NCBI GenBank assembly: GCA_932521025.1
Contig: OW051472.1
Coordinates: forward strand, 620,001 to 684,000
DNA from: Oscheius onirici
Lineage: Eukaryota > Nematoda > Chromadorea > Rhabditida > Rhabditidae
Reading direction: 5' to 3'
DNA length: 64,000 nucleotides
Position numbers and translations under genes: made by a program. Shown piece after piece: positions 20,476 through 33,131 of this stretch. How positions within the stretch are numbered: position 1 is the first letter of the stretch; each line of letters opens with the position of its first letter. Under the pieces are notes generated by a model that was given only the letters and a program-made list of their open reading frames with translations, searched no databases and was not told the origin of the DNA.

Positions 20476-23400
20476 ATGGAGTTACTTCAACCAGACAATA
20501 CATCCAGCAACACGGTAAGGGTTCCCTAGGTACACATGGATAGAGTGACAGAAGGACAGAGAGACAGATTCCTAGTAGAGATTTCAGAGAGATATACAGG
20601 TTCAGTTGACTTCGGTACTGAGAAATTACACTTTTTCATCATTCTTTCGTATCTCCCCACCTGTGGACTCAAAATAACTCATCTATAGTCGATTCCAAAA
20701 AATGGTGCATAATTCAAACCAGCCCGCTTTACGCGGGAATTTAAATGAAACTTGGAATTTTCAGTTTTCCGTTCATCGTTTATCAATCTGCTTCGTTCAG
20801 TTTTTGCTGTTTTTATGTTTGCGAAAAGTGGAATGTACAATTTAGTACACGAGAAACACAAATAATATCAGGAACAGAACGAAAGTAGCCAAGCTGGAAA
20901 ATATCGGTCTATTTTTTAGCGTTCAAATTACCGCGCATATTCGTGGCGGGCTGGTTTGAATTATGCACCATTTTTTTGGAATTGACTATAATTCTAGAGA
21001 ACAATGGCAGAAGTACACATCCTCTGGTTAAAATTTCATGGCGGAAGATTATAGGAAAGTAGGAAACTTATTGTAATCTTTGAAAACCAGCTACCTACGG
21101 CAGTCTTGGCTGCTGGCAAGACAAATTTTGAACTATTTTGAAATTTTTGCCGCTGAAAAAGATGGTCCATACAGATTTTTGTCTTTATGCACTACTTTTG
21201 CTGTACGTCAAAAAACTGAGGTGGCCCTATAATTAAGCACCGCACTGTATGTAACTTCCAAAAGTTTACCAAACTTGTTCTGACTTTTTTTTTGGGGTTA
21301 CGAACAAACAACCACAGATACCGAGGAGTGTCACCATTTTAGCTGATCATTGTTTCAGTTTTCCGCTCCTCAAAATACTACCTTTTTTGATAAATTGACA
21401 CGCTTTCGGAGCAGGGGGATTAGAATGTACACAGCTTCGGAAAAAAAGAAGGAGAGTTGACTCTCCCAGGACAATTTATTTGCTGTCAACCCGGACTTCC
21501 AGATGTTTTGTTCAATAGTTTTCGAATACAGCCTCCAAAAATAGTTCACTTTTCAGGACATGTTCAACCGCTTCGACTCATTCCGTTCCTCACGGATGTC
21601 TCGAAGAGGCAGCACCTATTTCGGAGAGGATAAGGGTGAGTTTTTTTCCAAGTTTAGTCAATGAGAGATTTGAAGCGAGACAGTCTGCTCATAATTATGG
21701 CAACTTTTGCCTGTGGGGCCAAAAGACGTAGACGTTGGAAAATATGCCAAAAGCCTGAGTAACTGTTTGCATAAAAGCAAACTAACTGACGGTGACACTC
21801 CTTTACTGACAGCCAAGCAGTGAGCAGTTCTTCGCATACCTTAGTTTTTAGTAGCTCGCTTTGAGAAATCCATTGCCTGATCCATTTTAAATTGCTCCCA
21901 AGGTGTCGGGAGCTTTAATTGATAATCAAAACAGAGAGATTTGTGCGCACAATTAAGGGGAAAGGAGCTAGTAGTAACAAGTTTAGACAAGTCATTATTG
22001 GGAGACTTTGTTTCCGAATTCGGTAGTTCCCATAGAAAAACGGAGAATATATGGGGGGTGCTACGTACCTTTAACCCTGGAAGTGCGTTGCAAACCTTGG
22101 TATTCTAAATTGAAAGTCAAGTGGTTCGCAGCAGAGTGAATCTGGTAAAAGTCAAAAGGAATCTGTTCTGGTAGTCACGGTATGGAGAGTTGATGTTAGT
22201 AAGAAGAAGATAAGACAGTTTGAACCAGATGAGTCTCAACTGCTTCTTGACCGCTGGTTTCTGGAAGTCAGTAAGTGAATTATTTTATTCCTACGCTTGC
22301 TAGTCGTGTGGAAAGAAAGCCTGAAAAATTTGTATGTTTTTCATTTTTTGAAGGCTTTGAATAAACGATTTGATTTGACTACTGGGTTTTAGTATTAAAA
22401 AGGATCAGAGAGACAATTTTTTAGAGAGATAGTAGACGATTTTGTTCTGAGAGACAGTATTCAGTAGTTGTGGACCTGCTCCAGTCCAGATCACTACAAG
22501 TATTTTGTTGTCGTCTCTCTCTCTCTCTAAACTTCCTTATCCAGACTTCTTCAAGTCAAGTGTTATTCTTCCTCTCTTGACCACCTCCCTTCTTTCAATC
22601 GGAACCCACAGGCTAATTTCATTTCCGTATCCGCGTCCTTCTGCTCTTCTTCTCCGCAACAATGTGTCCATGATTTTCTGGTCTACTTTTTTCAATTACA
22701 AGGAAGTTGCTTGACTTTCGCTCCAATTAGACAATTTTCCGTCTGGAGCTGAAAAATAAGACCCAAAAATGACGAGCACTCCTGGTTTTTGAAGGCTTTG
22801 AATAGACGATTCTTCCACAGCTTGTTGTTTCCTCATGTTTTTGGGTGGTCTCTCTCTGTCTGTCTAAGAAGACAATTTGTCTCTATTAGTGGGAAGCAGG
22901 ATAGGAGTCCGTGCCTCTCGATTAGTTCTCTTTTACCCTAGTTTTTTGGCCAAAGTTTTATGGTCCTCATACTTTTCTAGACAGAGGCTGATCAGACCCC
23001 GGACAACCCGATTGTCCGGAAAATATTTCATTTTCTGGACCTTTTCGTGCTTCCATTTTTTGCCTGCTTCTTATTAGGTTGAACAGACAGCTTTCTGATC
23101 TTTTCTGGCGGTGAATTTTTGCCCTGACAACCATCCAAAATCCTTCCGTCTGGCTACAGTTGCCATGAAATTTTTAAAGAGAATTCGGCTGGGAGAATTC
23201 GAAAACCATGATTTTTTTCAAATTGCTATGGAACCATAGAAACTCATATTTGACGTCAAACTTTATACACGTTTTTGGAACTTTTCGAACCTATTTTCCC
23301 TCAAAAAATGAGCCAAAGTCTGCTAAAAAAGCATATTTTTGATCCTTACAGGGAAAGGGACACTTTCTGGTCAAAATTTCAAGGCACTCATTTTCTAATC

Positions 23401-26400
23401 TCCTAAGACAGTCCTTTTAAAATTTGCCCTTTTCATTAACATAAAACTGGCCCCGAAATATTATTTCACTGAAGTACACATCCCCTTTATAAGTAAAGTT
23501 CAGCCCAGTTCAAATAGCCTAAAGGCAGTGAGGTAGCCTCTCCCTTTCTATTAGCGTCTCCCAGTTAGCAAATCGGCTTCAAACTTTTTCCAATTTTGCT
23601 TCCCGTGACTACTTCTCTTTTCCTATTTACGTCTAGAAAACCTCCACAACAGTCCCATTAATATTTGGACTTTAGGCTCCGGGAATACCCTTTTAAGCTC
23701 TCCCTTTCATTTTTTTGGATGTTGTCCCCACGCGGGTTATGAGTGTTTGTGTGTCTCTCTTTCTTCGCTCGCTTACAAGGGTTCAACTCGAAAATAAGGA
23801 GATGACCCGTAATCCCGAGACGTGCCCGATTGAGTAGAGGACAACTTTGCGTGACCAAGTGTTCTTCAGTTGCTCACTAGTTTCTTCTTATTGTGTTCTA
23901 GACAGGGACAGGGACAGGGACAGAGTAGTCCCCCTCTCCAGTCTCCACTTTCAAATTGTTCACGTTCACATAAATGATCTGCCCTGGCAAAAAGCCATCC
24001 CGACCATCTGGCCATTTCCCCCTTTACGTTCTTTTGGCACGTTTCTATCCTATATTTTTCTATTTTTGTATCAACGTGAGACGGGATTGGTGTCATATTC
24101 CTCCCTGGAGAGAGGCTAAATTCTAAGCTGCTTGAGCTGATATTGAGAATGAAAACAAGTGGCTAGCTAAATAGACAGAGGACTCCCGTTCCGCTATAAT
24201 GGATGGCTGTCGCCGTTGTTGTCTTTCGTTGAGAGTTGAAAATATGACACAAACTTTTTAGAGATCATGTTTTTCATCGGCTCTCTGTTCCAGAGCAATT
24301 TTTCTTGCTCCCGCCACTTGCAGGTTATTAGTAGACCCCCTTGTTTTTCCTCCCTGATCATCTGTTCGTGACAATCGCGTCTATTTTCCCCTCTTGTTCT
24401 TCGTGTTCAGAAAAAAACTAAATTTCCCAGATGAGACAGCAGAGAAACTCGAATACGTCCATTACATTGGATGAGAGGAGACCATCATGTAAGTTTTCTA
24501 TCTTACAGTCAGAACTGGCTATTCTTGTAACAAATTTATAAAATTGTACTGGATTTACCTTTAGGACCGGTCATTCTGGTAAACCTTTCATTTACGCTCA
24601 GTATCAAGCTGTCTCTTATCATGTCCTTGTTAGCCTGCAGTTCCAATCCAAAGTTCAACACAATAACCGTCTAATCCCTAACAGAACCTAACGCGTAACG
24701 ACTAGTGTGAGTCCAATTCCAAGTCCAAAACGTACTAACTAATCCTGACACGACTTAACTTCTCTTGACTTTCGGACAGAACAACAGACATGGTAGATTC
24801 TGTCTTTCCGCTAAAAAATTTCCATTTTCTAGCGTCATTTGAGTTTTTGCGTGAGTTCCCTCTGCAATATGGGTCATTTGTTTCCTCGCGAACAAAAAGA
24901 ACATGCCAAGTTCCATGGAGACGGAGTCTTTGAAAAGTATTTTTGGTTTAAAGACGAAAAACATGACAGCTTGACCTCTTTTCTCTCATCCGATTTTGCC
25001 CTCTCTCTTTTTTCATAATCGTCAAGCAATGACCTCCGTTCCGGAAATGTGAGTGGAACGCATACACCTGCTCTCTCCCCCTCTGAATATTTTCCAGGCG
25101 TTGAACTCTGACACTCTTTGGCCCTCCCCATCAGTCTCTCGATCATCATCCGCTGATTACAGCAGAGACAGGGCCCCCTGAGCTGTCAGTTCTGTGAAAC
25201 TTTCGCAGGCATCACATGACCGCTGCCTCTTTTGCTCCCGGTGTTGCTGAGAAGAATTTAGCATGTAAAGGTATGCGTCTGCAAATTTGTACTAGTTGCG
25301 TGAGGGTGACCACAATGTCGTTCTCTTCGTGTGAATGGGATGGGTCAATCAGTCTATCCCTCTGTCCCTCTGTCTCTCTGTCAATCTGTCCGACTGTCTC
25401 TCTGTCAGTCTGTCCCTATATCCCTCTGTCCATCTATCCCTCTATCCATCTGTCCATCTATCCCTCTGTCCTTCTGTCCTTCTGTTTCTCTGTCCCTCTG
25501 TTCCTCTGTTTTTTCTCACTCTCTCACTCTGCCTCTCTCTTACCGTGACAAACACGATTTTCTCTGCCAATTTGGCGTGACTTCTAACTGGCTCTGAAAA
25601 TCTTATTAAAGTTTGGCGGAAAGGGAACTTCCGGGTCCTTCCATTTGATTTCTCTGAAATTCTTGGAAAAGCATGTCTATTTATCAGGTCGATGAACATG
25701 ATCGTAAGTTTGTTACTGTTTAAACAGAGTCAGAGATTTTTTGCAAGTTATCAAAAACAAGCCAATTTCGTAGCGGCTTCATGCAAAATTCAGCTGTTCT
25801 CTCTCTCCCCCTCAACAAATTTTCTTGTCTAATCCAAGAGAGCGTCTCATATTGCTTCTCATACATTTTCCCATGACTCATTTCAGGTAGTTCCTAGCTT
25901 CTGGACACTCTCTCTCTATCAGGGGTCATGCATTTGAAAGAGATGTGCCTCTTTCTCTCTCTGTGTTTGAAAGCCGCGCTTGACACAAAACAGATTGTTG
26001 GTGGGCAGGAAATGAGAGCAATTCGGGAGACAGAAAACGAGCCACATTTAGTGAGAGAGAGCCGTTTTTAGTCTCATTGAAAGCGTAGGCGCCATGTTAA
26101 TTTCTTTTGTATTTCTTGACCAAACTCAACGTTCTGAGATTTATTTACCAAAAACATTACCGAACCTATTATCTCATACTCTTACCTTTTTTCTTTACAT
26201 TTACTGTTAGAAACAGTAAAGGTAGCCGGCATCACTCTTTTTCTCTCCCCAGACAAACTCCTGTGATCACCGGGGGGTAATTTTTGGTTGCTCAAAAAAA
26301 CCGTTAATCTCTAGACAACAGTGACTAGCTCTTACACCCGTAAGAAACTGTTCTTCAGATGCTCAGATACGCCAGGCCTAGGCATGCTATGTCCTAGTCC

Positions 26401-29400
26401 TTACTCTTGACTCATACTGTCGCCCTCACTACATTTATTTATGACTGAACACGGCCCGTGTCAGTAATTTGCTTTTTGGGGAACGAAGTTTATTGAAACG
26501 CTTGGCTTTTTTTGAACAAAAGCTTAGAGGTACGGAGGTTATCATGACAAAACCAACGTTGACGAACTGATTCCCACTTCAAGTTTAAAATTGACTGACT
26601 AATAATGACAGTATCTAACTTGTCGTTTCCGTAGCCGTGGACAAACAAACAAACCAAACTCCAAAATCTGACTACAGTCATGACGAAAAATTGGTTGTAA
26701 CTACTACAAATATGGCCCAAAAATAACATTGTCCTCTTCCATTATAGTTTCCAAAATTAGTCAGTTAAAAGACCTCCCTCGCCGCGGCTCTTTTCAGCCA
26801 ATTGGTTTCTTTTTGCCCTCTCCACCATCTCCCAAGGTCAAATTGTCCCCCACATATCATTTTGCGCCTTGTTAGCTATTCCATTATGGTCAGTAGGGGA
26901 AATTTTTGTTTTGACAGGGAGAAAAAAGTAATTAGTCGGGAACTAATGTTGGTTCTAACACGTGTTTTCTTTTGTCAAGAAAAACTAGTAATTTTCAGGC
27001 TTGGCAATGGATGAGCGGGTAGTACTGAACGTGGGTGGCGTGCGGCACGAGACATATCAGGCCACATTGAAAAAGATCCCAGCCACAAGATTGAGCAGAT
27101 TGACACCACAATTGGCCAATTTTGATCCGCTACTGAATGAATACTTCTTTGATCGACATCCGGCCGTTTTTGCTCAGGTGAGAAAGGGACAGTGGGACAG
27201 AGGACAGGGAGACGGAGGGAGAGAGGGACAGAAGAACAGTTCATTGATTTTACTGCAGTAGGCGCCTCAGTTCGTTCAAAAAATTGGTGCCATTTTCCAA
27301 ATTGCCTATATATCTTAGTTTTTCACCTGTTTCCTTTCATTTTCCACGTTTGTTACAGTGTTTAATCGATTCAGCGTGTAGAACAACCCCCTTGGTGTTC
27401 ACTTTGAAACGTCGAAAATCACGTCGAAAAAATTCACGTCGAAAAAAAGTCAGAAATAGAGGAAAATTACCGGGAACGGCTTATGAAGGGAAAGCGTCTT
27501 TTTCATGTTATTTTCGACCAAATTTTACGTCCAGGAGGTTTTTTTTACACGCAAAACTCGATAAACTTGCTTAGAAATGTGAAAAATACAAGAAAATTGG
27601 AGAAAACGAAACTTCAAGGAAGTTGGAACGAACTGAGGCGCCTACTGTAGTACAATCAGTTCATTTCAGGTCCTCAACTACTACCGAACGGGTAAACTCC
27701 ACTATCCAACCGACGTCTGTGGTCCTCTCTTTGAAGAGGAGCTCCACTACTGGGGACTGGACGCCTCAGACACGGAGCCATGTTGCTGGATGCAACTCCT
27801 TCACGCCAAAGATACACAAGAAACGCTGGCAGTCCTTGACCGAATGGATGTAGATAACAAGGAAGAAGATCCGCAGCTGCGAGAACAGGACACGATGAAA
27901 AAGTTCGGATGGGAGGAGGACTACTTTCAGGGGAAGAGAACAAAGTGGATGCTAATCAAACCAAAAATATGGGCACTGTTTGATGAACCGTACAGCTCAA
28001 AGTCGGCGAAGGTGAGTCAATTTTCGTTCAGTCAGTCGATTGACTGCGTAACAGTTTTTCTGGGCACCTCCGTTCTTAGCATTGTACAGTCTTCAGGACT
28101 TGTGTCACTTTTTTGACTATATGATCATACATATATGTACTTTTCCTCCTTCTCAACAATTTGTACTGGTCTCACCATGAAACAATTGGCCGAAGGCTTT
28201 TCCCGAAGCCCTCTTTTCAATATTTAGCTTTTCAACCATTGGAACATCTATTATTTTTCTAGAATTTGTTGTCCTTACTGTGAGATCCAGAGCTTTGGTT
28301 TCAGTCCAATTTTCAGCAGTTCTCTGACTACTCGAGTTTATAAGTTTGACCACGTACATCTTGATGACAGATGGTCAGTACTGTCTTTAAGATGCATGTT
28401 CAGTCATTTATCTCTTGTCCACCTGAGATCCCTCAGAGACCATTGACTGTCCATGTTTCTCCTGACCAGCAGACTCGTACTCACTTGCCCCACTACCATT
28501 CTCTAATCAGCTTTCTAAACTGAACATTTCCAGGTGATAGCCGGCGTCTCCGTAGCCTTCATCTTCTTCTCCATCCTCTCATTCTGTCTCAAAACACACC
28601 CGAGCTTTCGAATTCCAATTCTCGAGTCGCGGAACACTACCTACAAGGGACGAGCCGTTTTTGGCGTGACGAGGCAAGCAACAGAGCCGCATTTCATCTT
28701 TGGACAGGTATTTTTTATTTTTTTAGGGGAAAAATTGAATTGCAGATAGAACTCGTCTGCAACGTCTGGTTCACAATTGAACTTTTGCTAAGGTTCGCGT
28801 TTTGTCCAAGCCATTTGGGCTTCATCAAATCGCCTCTGAACGTCATTGATATCGTAATTTTTTGCTATTTTTAAACCAAAGGTAAATTTTAAGATCGCCA
28901 CGCTATCATTCTACGCAGACGCTGTATTTATCAGGCTTTGGGAAGATGCTCCAAAAGATGTCATGGAATTCTTGTCAATGATTCGGTAGCCCATTTTTGT
29001 ATAAATTGAAGGAAGGATTCCAGAATATTCCGACTCTTCAAGCTGACCCAACATCACAGAGGTCTACAGATTCTGATCCATACCTTTAGAGCCAGTGCGA
29101 AGGAACTGATACTGTTGGTGAGTCTTTGGGATCTCTCTCTGTGAAGTGAACTAAGCATTTATTGGATTGGTAAACCCTATGGTCAGACCTTTTTAGGCGG
29201 ATTCTACTGATCCCCCAGTCTGTAAAAAATATCAACTGAGAGTATAGTTTTGACTAGTCCTTCTTTTTTCTCTCAACTTTCACGAACCGTTTGTAAACTT
29301 TTTAGTATTCGTTGTTTTTCTAGTCCTGCGACTACTAAATGGCCTGTTCATTGTTACGTGTCAAATTAAGTCGATTCGAGTTAAATCAACTTATGTCCAG

Positions 29401-30694
29401 TCAGGTTAAGCCGAGTCTAGTTGAGTTCAGTCGCGTTGGGTCAAGTTGAGTCGAGTCGAAATTTGTGGAACTGGAAATACTGTCAGAAGGACTGAGTTCC
29501 TTGTCAGAAGGAGAGTCAGTGAAGCCTCTGGAAGAAATATTGAAAATTTGTATGCTGATGTTTTTTGCGCACGTAATCAGTAATTGTCAGTAATAGTATT
29601 CATCACAGTCGACCTTGCTCTCTGGAGTCCAATTATTTCCTTGACTCCTATGACTTGACCACCTTGAACATTTTTCTGTTTTTTTTTGTACCTTAACCAT
29701 CTAACTTTGACCTACTTGACTACCATCATACACTTCGCAATCAGGTTCATTACTGATGTCACCCTCTCACACCAGTTCCTTGACGGTCTCACTCCTTTTG
29801 ACTGTCTGACCATCGGGCTCTCTGTCTTCTTCCAAATTATTTTTTCTGTTCTGTTTTTCTGGCATTTCATACTACTCCCACTTTCCAGGTCTTCTTCCTC
29901 ATCCTCGGAATCGTCATTTTTGCCGCCTTGGTCTACTATGCTGAGAAGATGGAAGTCAATCCGGACAACCAATTCCAGTCCATACCTCTCGGCTTGTGGT
30001 GGGCCATCTGTACTATGACTACGGTATCTAGACTCTCTTTGTTTGATTTTTATTGAATTCAGGTCGGTTACGGTGACATGACGCCTCACACTTCTTTTGG
30101 ACGACTGGTTGGAAGTCTCTGTGCCGTCATGGGTGTCCTGACCATCGCTCTCCCTGTCCCCGTCATTGTTTCGAACTTTGCCATGTTCTATTCGCATACT
30201 CAGGCAAGAGACAAACTTCCAAAGAAGAGAAGAAGAGTCATCCCGGCTGAACAGGTAGTCCAGAGACAGAGACATTGACTGATTCTTTTCAGATCCGCCT
30301 CCAAGCCAGAAGACATGCAGCGGTTCTGGATACTAATTCTGTCCCTCAGAGAGGGAGAGGAGGAACAATGCCGACCATTGGGGACAGAGAGAGGGAGAGT
30401 GTGGAACTACCGTCAAGGACTGTCTCAAGGGGTGATCGGGAGATGGATGAGAATAAGAAACCGCTTCTAGCTTCGTGTTCAGATCAGAAGAATGGGAGTG
30501 ACTCTACTTCTAAAGGTGAGAAAGAGACAGATAGACAGAGAGTTACTCATGCTTCAGGATCTGACCAGAACGGAACCTCCTCCTGTCCCAAAAGATGTGG
30601 AAGTTCCAGTTGTGTAGACACCATGGTCAAAGCCTCTCCTACTAACAACAATGCCACAGGAACTGTCTCCTACTCGACTACCGTAATCCCTTAA
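20476..30694 (+). CDS. Shaw-type (Kv3) voltage-gated K+ channel, egl-36-like
   Basis: Exons: 20476-20514, 21557-21635, 26999-27177, 27670-28011, 28534-28707, 28746-28853, 28894-28985, 29024-29118, 29889-30023, 30063-30254, 30293-30515, 30558-30694. They encode a T1 tetramerisation domain ([13 protein letters not shown] through the FFDRHP and Zn-site CCWMQ region), S1 to S6, an S4 with R-x-x-R-x-x-K (RIFRLFKLT), the selectivity filter TVGYGD, and the S6 hinge PVPVIV. A long Ser-rich cytosolic tail follows. Shaw channels are delayed rectifiers of muscle and neurons; the nearest C. elegans candidate is egl-36. Alternative first exons at 24431, 25216 and 25673 also splice into 26999. Introns 1-3 are large and carry mini-transposons. 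Confidence 0.95.
20686..20988. mobile_element. TA-flanked mini-transposon in channel intron (303 bp)
   Basis: Inverted ends TAGTCGATTCCAAAAAATGG and the complementary right end (CCATTTTTTTGGAATTGACTA), extended by about 25 more matching bases, are flanked by TA on both sides. It contains no coding sequence. Non-autonomous Tc1/mariner-like. Confidence 0.85.
20989..21556. other. Channel intron, nothing recognised
   Basis: AT-rich intron sequence without repeats or coding signal that I can support. Confidence 0.4.
21636..24430. other. Large channel intron
   Basis: Includes a short (GACAGG)4 run at 23902-23925 and a repeated GAAGGCTTTGAATA(A/G)ACGATT text (about 22352 and 22790). No gene recognised; probably houses regulatory sequence. 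Confidence 0.4.
24431..24488 (+). CDS. Alternative first exon of the Shaw channel
   Basis: TTTCCCAG is immediately followed by ATG. Nineteen codons ([19 protein letters not shown]) plus one base end at GTAAGT in phase 1, exactly fitting exon 26999. Splicing from exon 21635 into this exon would hit a stop, so it is an alternative to the 20476+21557 start rather than an internal exon. The acceptor next to the ATG suggests a trans-spliced start driven by an internal promoter. Confidence 0.55.
25216..25270 (+). CDS. Alternative first exon of the Shaw channel
   Basis: TTTCGCAG precedes the ATG by seven bases. Eighteen codons ([18 protein letters not shown]) plus one base end at GTATGC in phase 1, compatible only with exon 26999. 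It would replace the N-terminal tail before the T1 domain. Confidence 0.5.
25340..25515 (+). repeat. CCCTCTGT pyrimidine tract
   Basis: About 170 bases of CCCTCTGT / CATCTATC-type repeats within the channel intron. Similar shorter tracts occur in introns at 14765, 17480, 27180, 32285, 44940, 46070 and 61400. The overlapping Ser/Leu- or Pro/Ser-rich ORFs are artefacts. Confidence 0.8.
25673..25703 (+). CDS. Candidate alternative first exon of the Shaw channel
   Basis: ATG and ten codons ([10 protein letters not shown]) plus one base end at GTAAGT in phase 1, again matching exon 26999. There is no acceptor just upstream, so it would need its own transcription start. Short enough to be chance, but it is the third phase-1 match. 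Confidence 0.35.
25704..26998. other. Channel intron, nothing recognised
   Basis: No coding signal or clear repeat other than short pyrimidine runs. Confidence 0.4.
27261..27642. mobile_element. TA-flanked mini-transposon in channel intron (382 bp)
   Basis: Ends GGCGCCTCAGTTCGTTC / GAACGAACTGAGGCGCC are inverted and flanked by TA. The immediate flanks (ACTGCAG / CTGTAGT) extend the symmetry. No coding capacity. Confidence 0.82.
29119..29888. other. Channel intron
   Basis: Intron between the S4 and S5 exons. It contains a run of related GTCGAGTT / GTTAAGT words at about 29360-29460, similar in style to 38920-39000. No gene. Confidence 0.4.
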
Positions 30695-30852
30695 ACTGTA
30701 CGGGTACCCGCCAGGAATTATTCACCGTATGTGATCGCAAATGTTTATCCTTCAAAAACAGGAACTATACAGGTATCTCTCTGATAAAATGTCATGGCAC
30801 GAAATGTTCTTTTTGAGCCCGTATGGATGATATGTTTGGAGAGTTGGAGAAG

Positions 30853-32048
30853 CTAGAATCTTCCAGACTCTTTCCATCTTCTCGAAGCGTCACAGACATA
30901 AATTGCCAGTGTCCAGAGCGTAAAGAACTGAGAGACAGAGACGGTTTTCTGTGTTGGTACTGTACTCACCAATGGTATTAGCCATCCGGCGAAAAACGTC
31001 GAGGGGATGAAGGCGACAATCAATAAGAGGGAACTGATTGCGTACATTAAAGCTGCCAGAGAGGTCAGGAACTTTTCCTGAAAGAGATTTTCTCTTTCTC
31101 CGTCTGTCTCTGTCCCTCAACCCACCAGAATCGGAAAGTTGAACTTGTAATAAGAATCCATAATTCCAAAGAGACTACAAAAAGCCAAGATGATGGTAAT
31201 AATGGCAAAGAAGACATTGACACAAATCACAGAGAAGATTTGAGAGAAGCTGTGAATCCTGGAACAATTAGTGTCAAGTACAATTATGGTTGAGGAGAGC
31301 GGTACTGATTGAGGCAATTATGATGGGGGTTCGGGCAATTTGGCGCCGGATAGATGCACTCACCTGTAAGTACATTGGAGCCATACCGGGTTCGGGAAAC
31401 AGTAGCTGTTGGCAAAAGCTGTGGCGATGCCGAGGAACTGAAAAGGGCATTTCTCTGTCTCTGATTCTCAGACTCTCTGTCTCAGAAGTTTTTTTCCTGT
31501 CTCCCAGATTCTCAGTTTCTCAGACTCTCTTCCCCACTCACAATCAGTTACAGCTAGTCAAGAGTCATTTGAACAGAGTACAAACTCAGGAAATCAGGTC
31601 TACTGGGGACATGGAATAGTTTCAGTTCAGTAGTAAGAGTCAGGAAACGTTCTAATTGAGTTCAATTCAAGTTCAGTAAGAAACAGTCAGAGTTTTGACA
31701 TGTGTCAGAGAATGAAGTTGAATTGTGTACTGAGTACAGAGTGACGGTTTTCTAAGTAGATCAGTACGGTGAACTTATTGTTGCATTCGTACTAACTCTC
31801 TTCATTCTACAGAGAGTATAACTCCAAACTCTCTGGGTCAAGAAAATGGAGAACACTTCAGTTAGCCAAAAGAAGTGGTCAAAGTCGAGCGCCACTGTAT
31901 ATTGATAGAACAGGACACAGTGAACAAGACTTTCTGCTAAAAAATCTGTGTAAATAGAGTAACTCACAATCTCTGCCAGCCTGTAGTAATTGTCCTTGTC
32001 GTCCAAGAAGCCTCTGTTGAATCGTATAGGTGGGCCATTATGATCCAT
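30853..32048 (-). CDS. Four-transmembrane protein, unknown family (156 aa)
   Basis: Five exons on the minus strand: 31968-32048, 31364-31437, 31126-31258, 30970-31077, 30853-30927. Phases all agree, and the ATG lies 4 bases after TTTTTGCAG, suggesting trans-splicing. The start is hydrophilic (DHNGPPIRFNRGF). Hydrophobic segments begin near FLGIATAFAN, then IFSVICVNVFFAIITIIL, LMYAISSLLLIVAFIP and FFTLWTLAIYVC, ending in a basic tail. Two Cys lie in the first loop (CF..PVWLQC). The layout resembles claudin/MARVEL-type tetraspans, but no diagnostic motif is present. Confidence 0.7.
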
Positions 32049-33131
32049 GTCTCTGCAAAAAGAGACCTAATTGAAGTGGAGAGTACGAGGGTATATGCTT
32101 CAAGTAATTGCTGAAGAGGCGTGCGCGCCGGATACTCACAGCTCGATGTGCGTGTGTGAAATGACAGCCTGAAGGGTTGTCCTGCGCTCTGCAACGCAGT
32201 GCCTAATTATGCATGATAGCCTAGTGCTAATGCAAGTCGGGAGCAGAAATTTCTCAGGATGGGATTATGTTTTGGGTGGGAAAGTACGGAGAGAGGGACA
32301 GAGAGTCTGAGAGACAGAGAGAAAGAGAGACATAATGACAGATAGACAGAGGGACAGCGACTGGAAGAATAATAGTTAGGATCGATTGCTCAATTCTGTT
32401 TACTGTTAGTGTCTTGATAGGAGAGAGTATTCTTATCAGTTATGGCCACCAGAGCATCCCAGCTGATTGCACTCGAGAGTCAACTGAACAGTGAAAACAA
32501 CAATCAGTAGAGAGACAGAAAAAGAAACCATAATAACTGGAGAGAACGGGGGTCGTGACTAGTCCAGTCTTATGAATAATATAGCGCCAATCATTTCTTC
32601 CTGGGGTGCTTTAGGAGAAAATGCTGTTTTTGAAGTTTTTCACTGGAAACGGTCTGAATCAGAAGGAGGGAGAGCCATAAATGTGTGAGAATTTTCAACA
32701 GGATCGATGAAATGTGGAAAGATGACTCATCTTTCTAGACTACACGATTGAATTTCAAGCAAGGCTATGGAGAATCAATGAAAAATCACAGAAGTATAGC
32801 AAAATGCAATCCCAAAACTACCTCTTTGACTAACTATAGGCCTGGTCAAGCGAAAGGGCCGAGAGAGGAAGAGAGCCTTCCAAAGAATGGGCTCGGATTT
32901 CATCAGGTGGAAAGTCAGTCAATTTGTTCCAAGTGCGACGACGAGAGCTAGCTATAAATGGTCGTAAGGGAAGGGAGAAGACGCGGCCCTGGAGAATGAT
33001 TCACATCTCTCATAACTCACTAAGCAAACATGAGGCGCTTTTTGGAACGGAGAGGGGTCTTTTTTGGCCGTCTCTCTGCCTTACCCAAAGCATTCTCAAC
33101 ATTTTATTGTAATCACAAAGATGCTCCGAGA
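32049..33131. other. Intergenic, nothing recognised
   Basis: Contains a GACAGAG-rich low-complexity tract at 32285-32355 and otherwise no supported feature. Confidence 0.45.

Noticed and set aside
25216..25597. Ser/Leu- and Pro-rich ORFs in three frames
   Set aside because: Products of the CCCTCTGT pyrimidine tract; only the first 18 codons from 25216 end at a plausible donor.
29686..30018. 110-codon plus-strand ORF across a channel intron
   Set aside because: It is in the wrong frame through the S5-pore exon, which is conserved in another frame.
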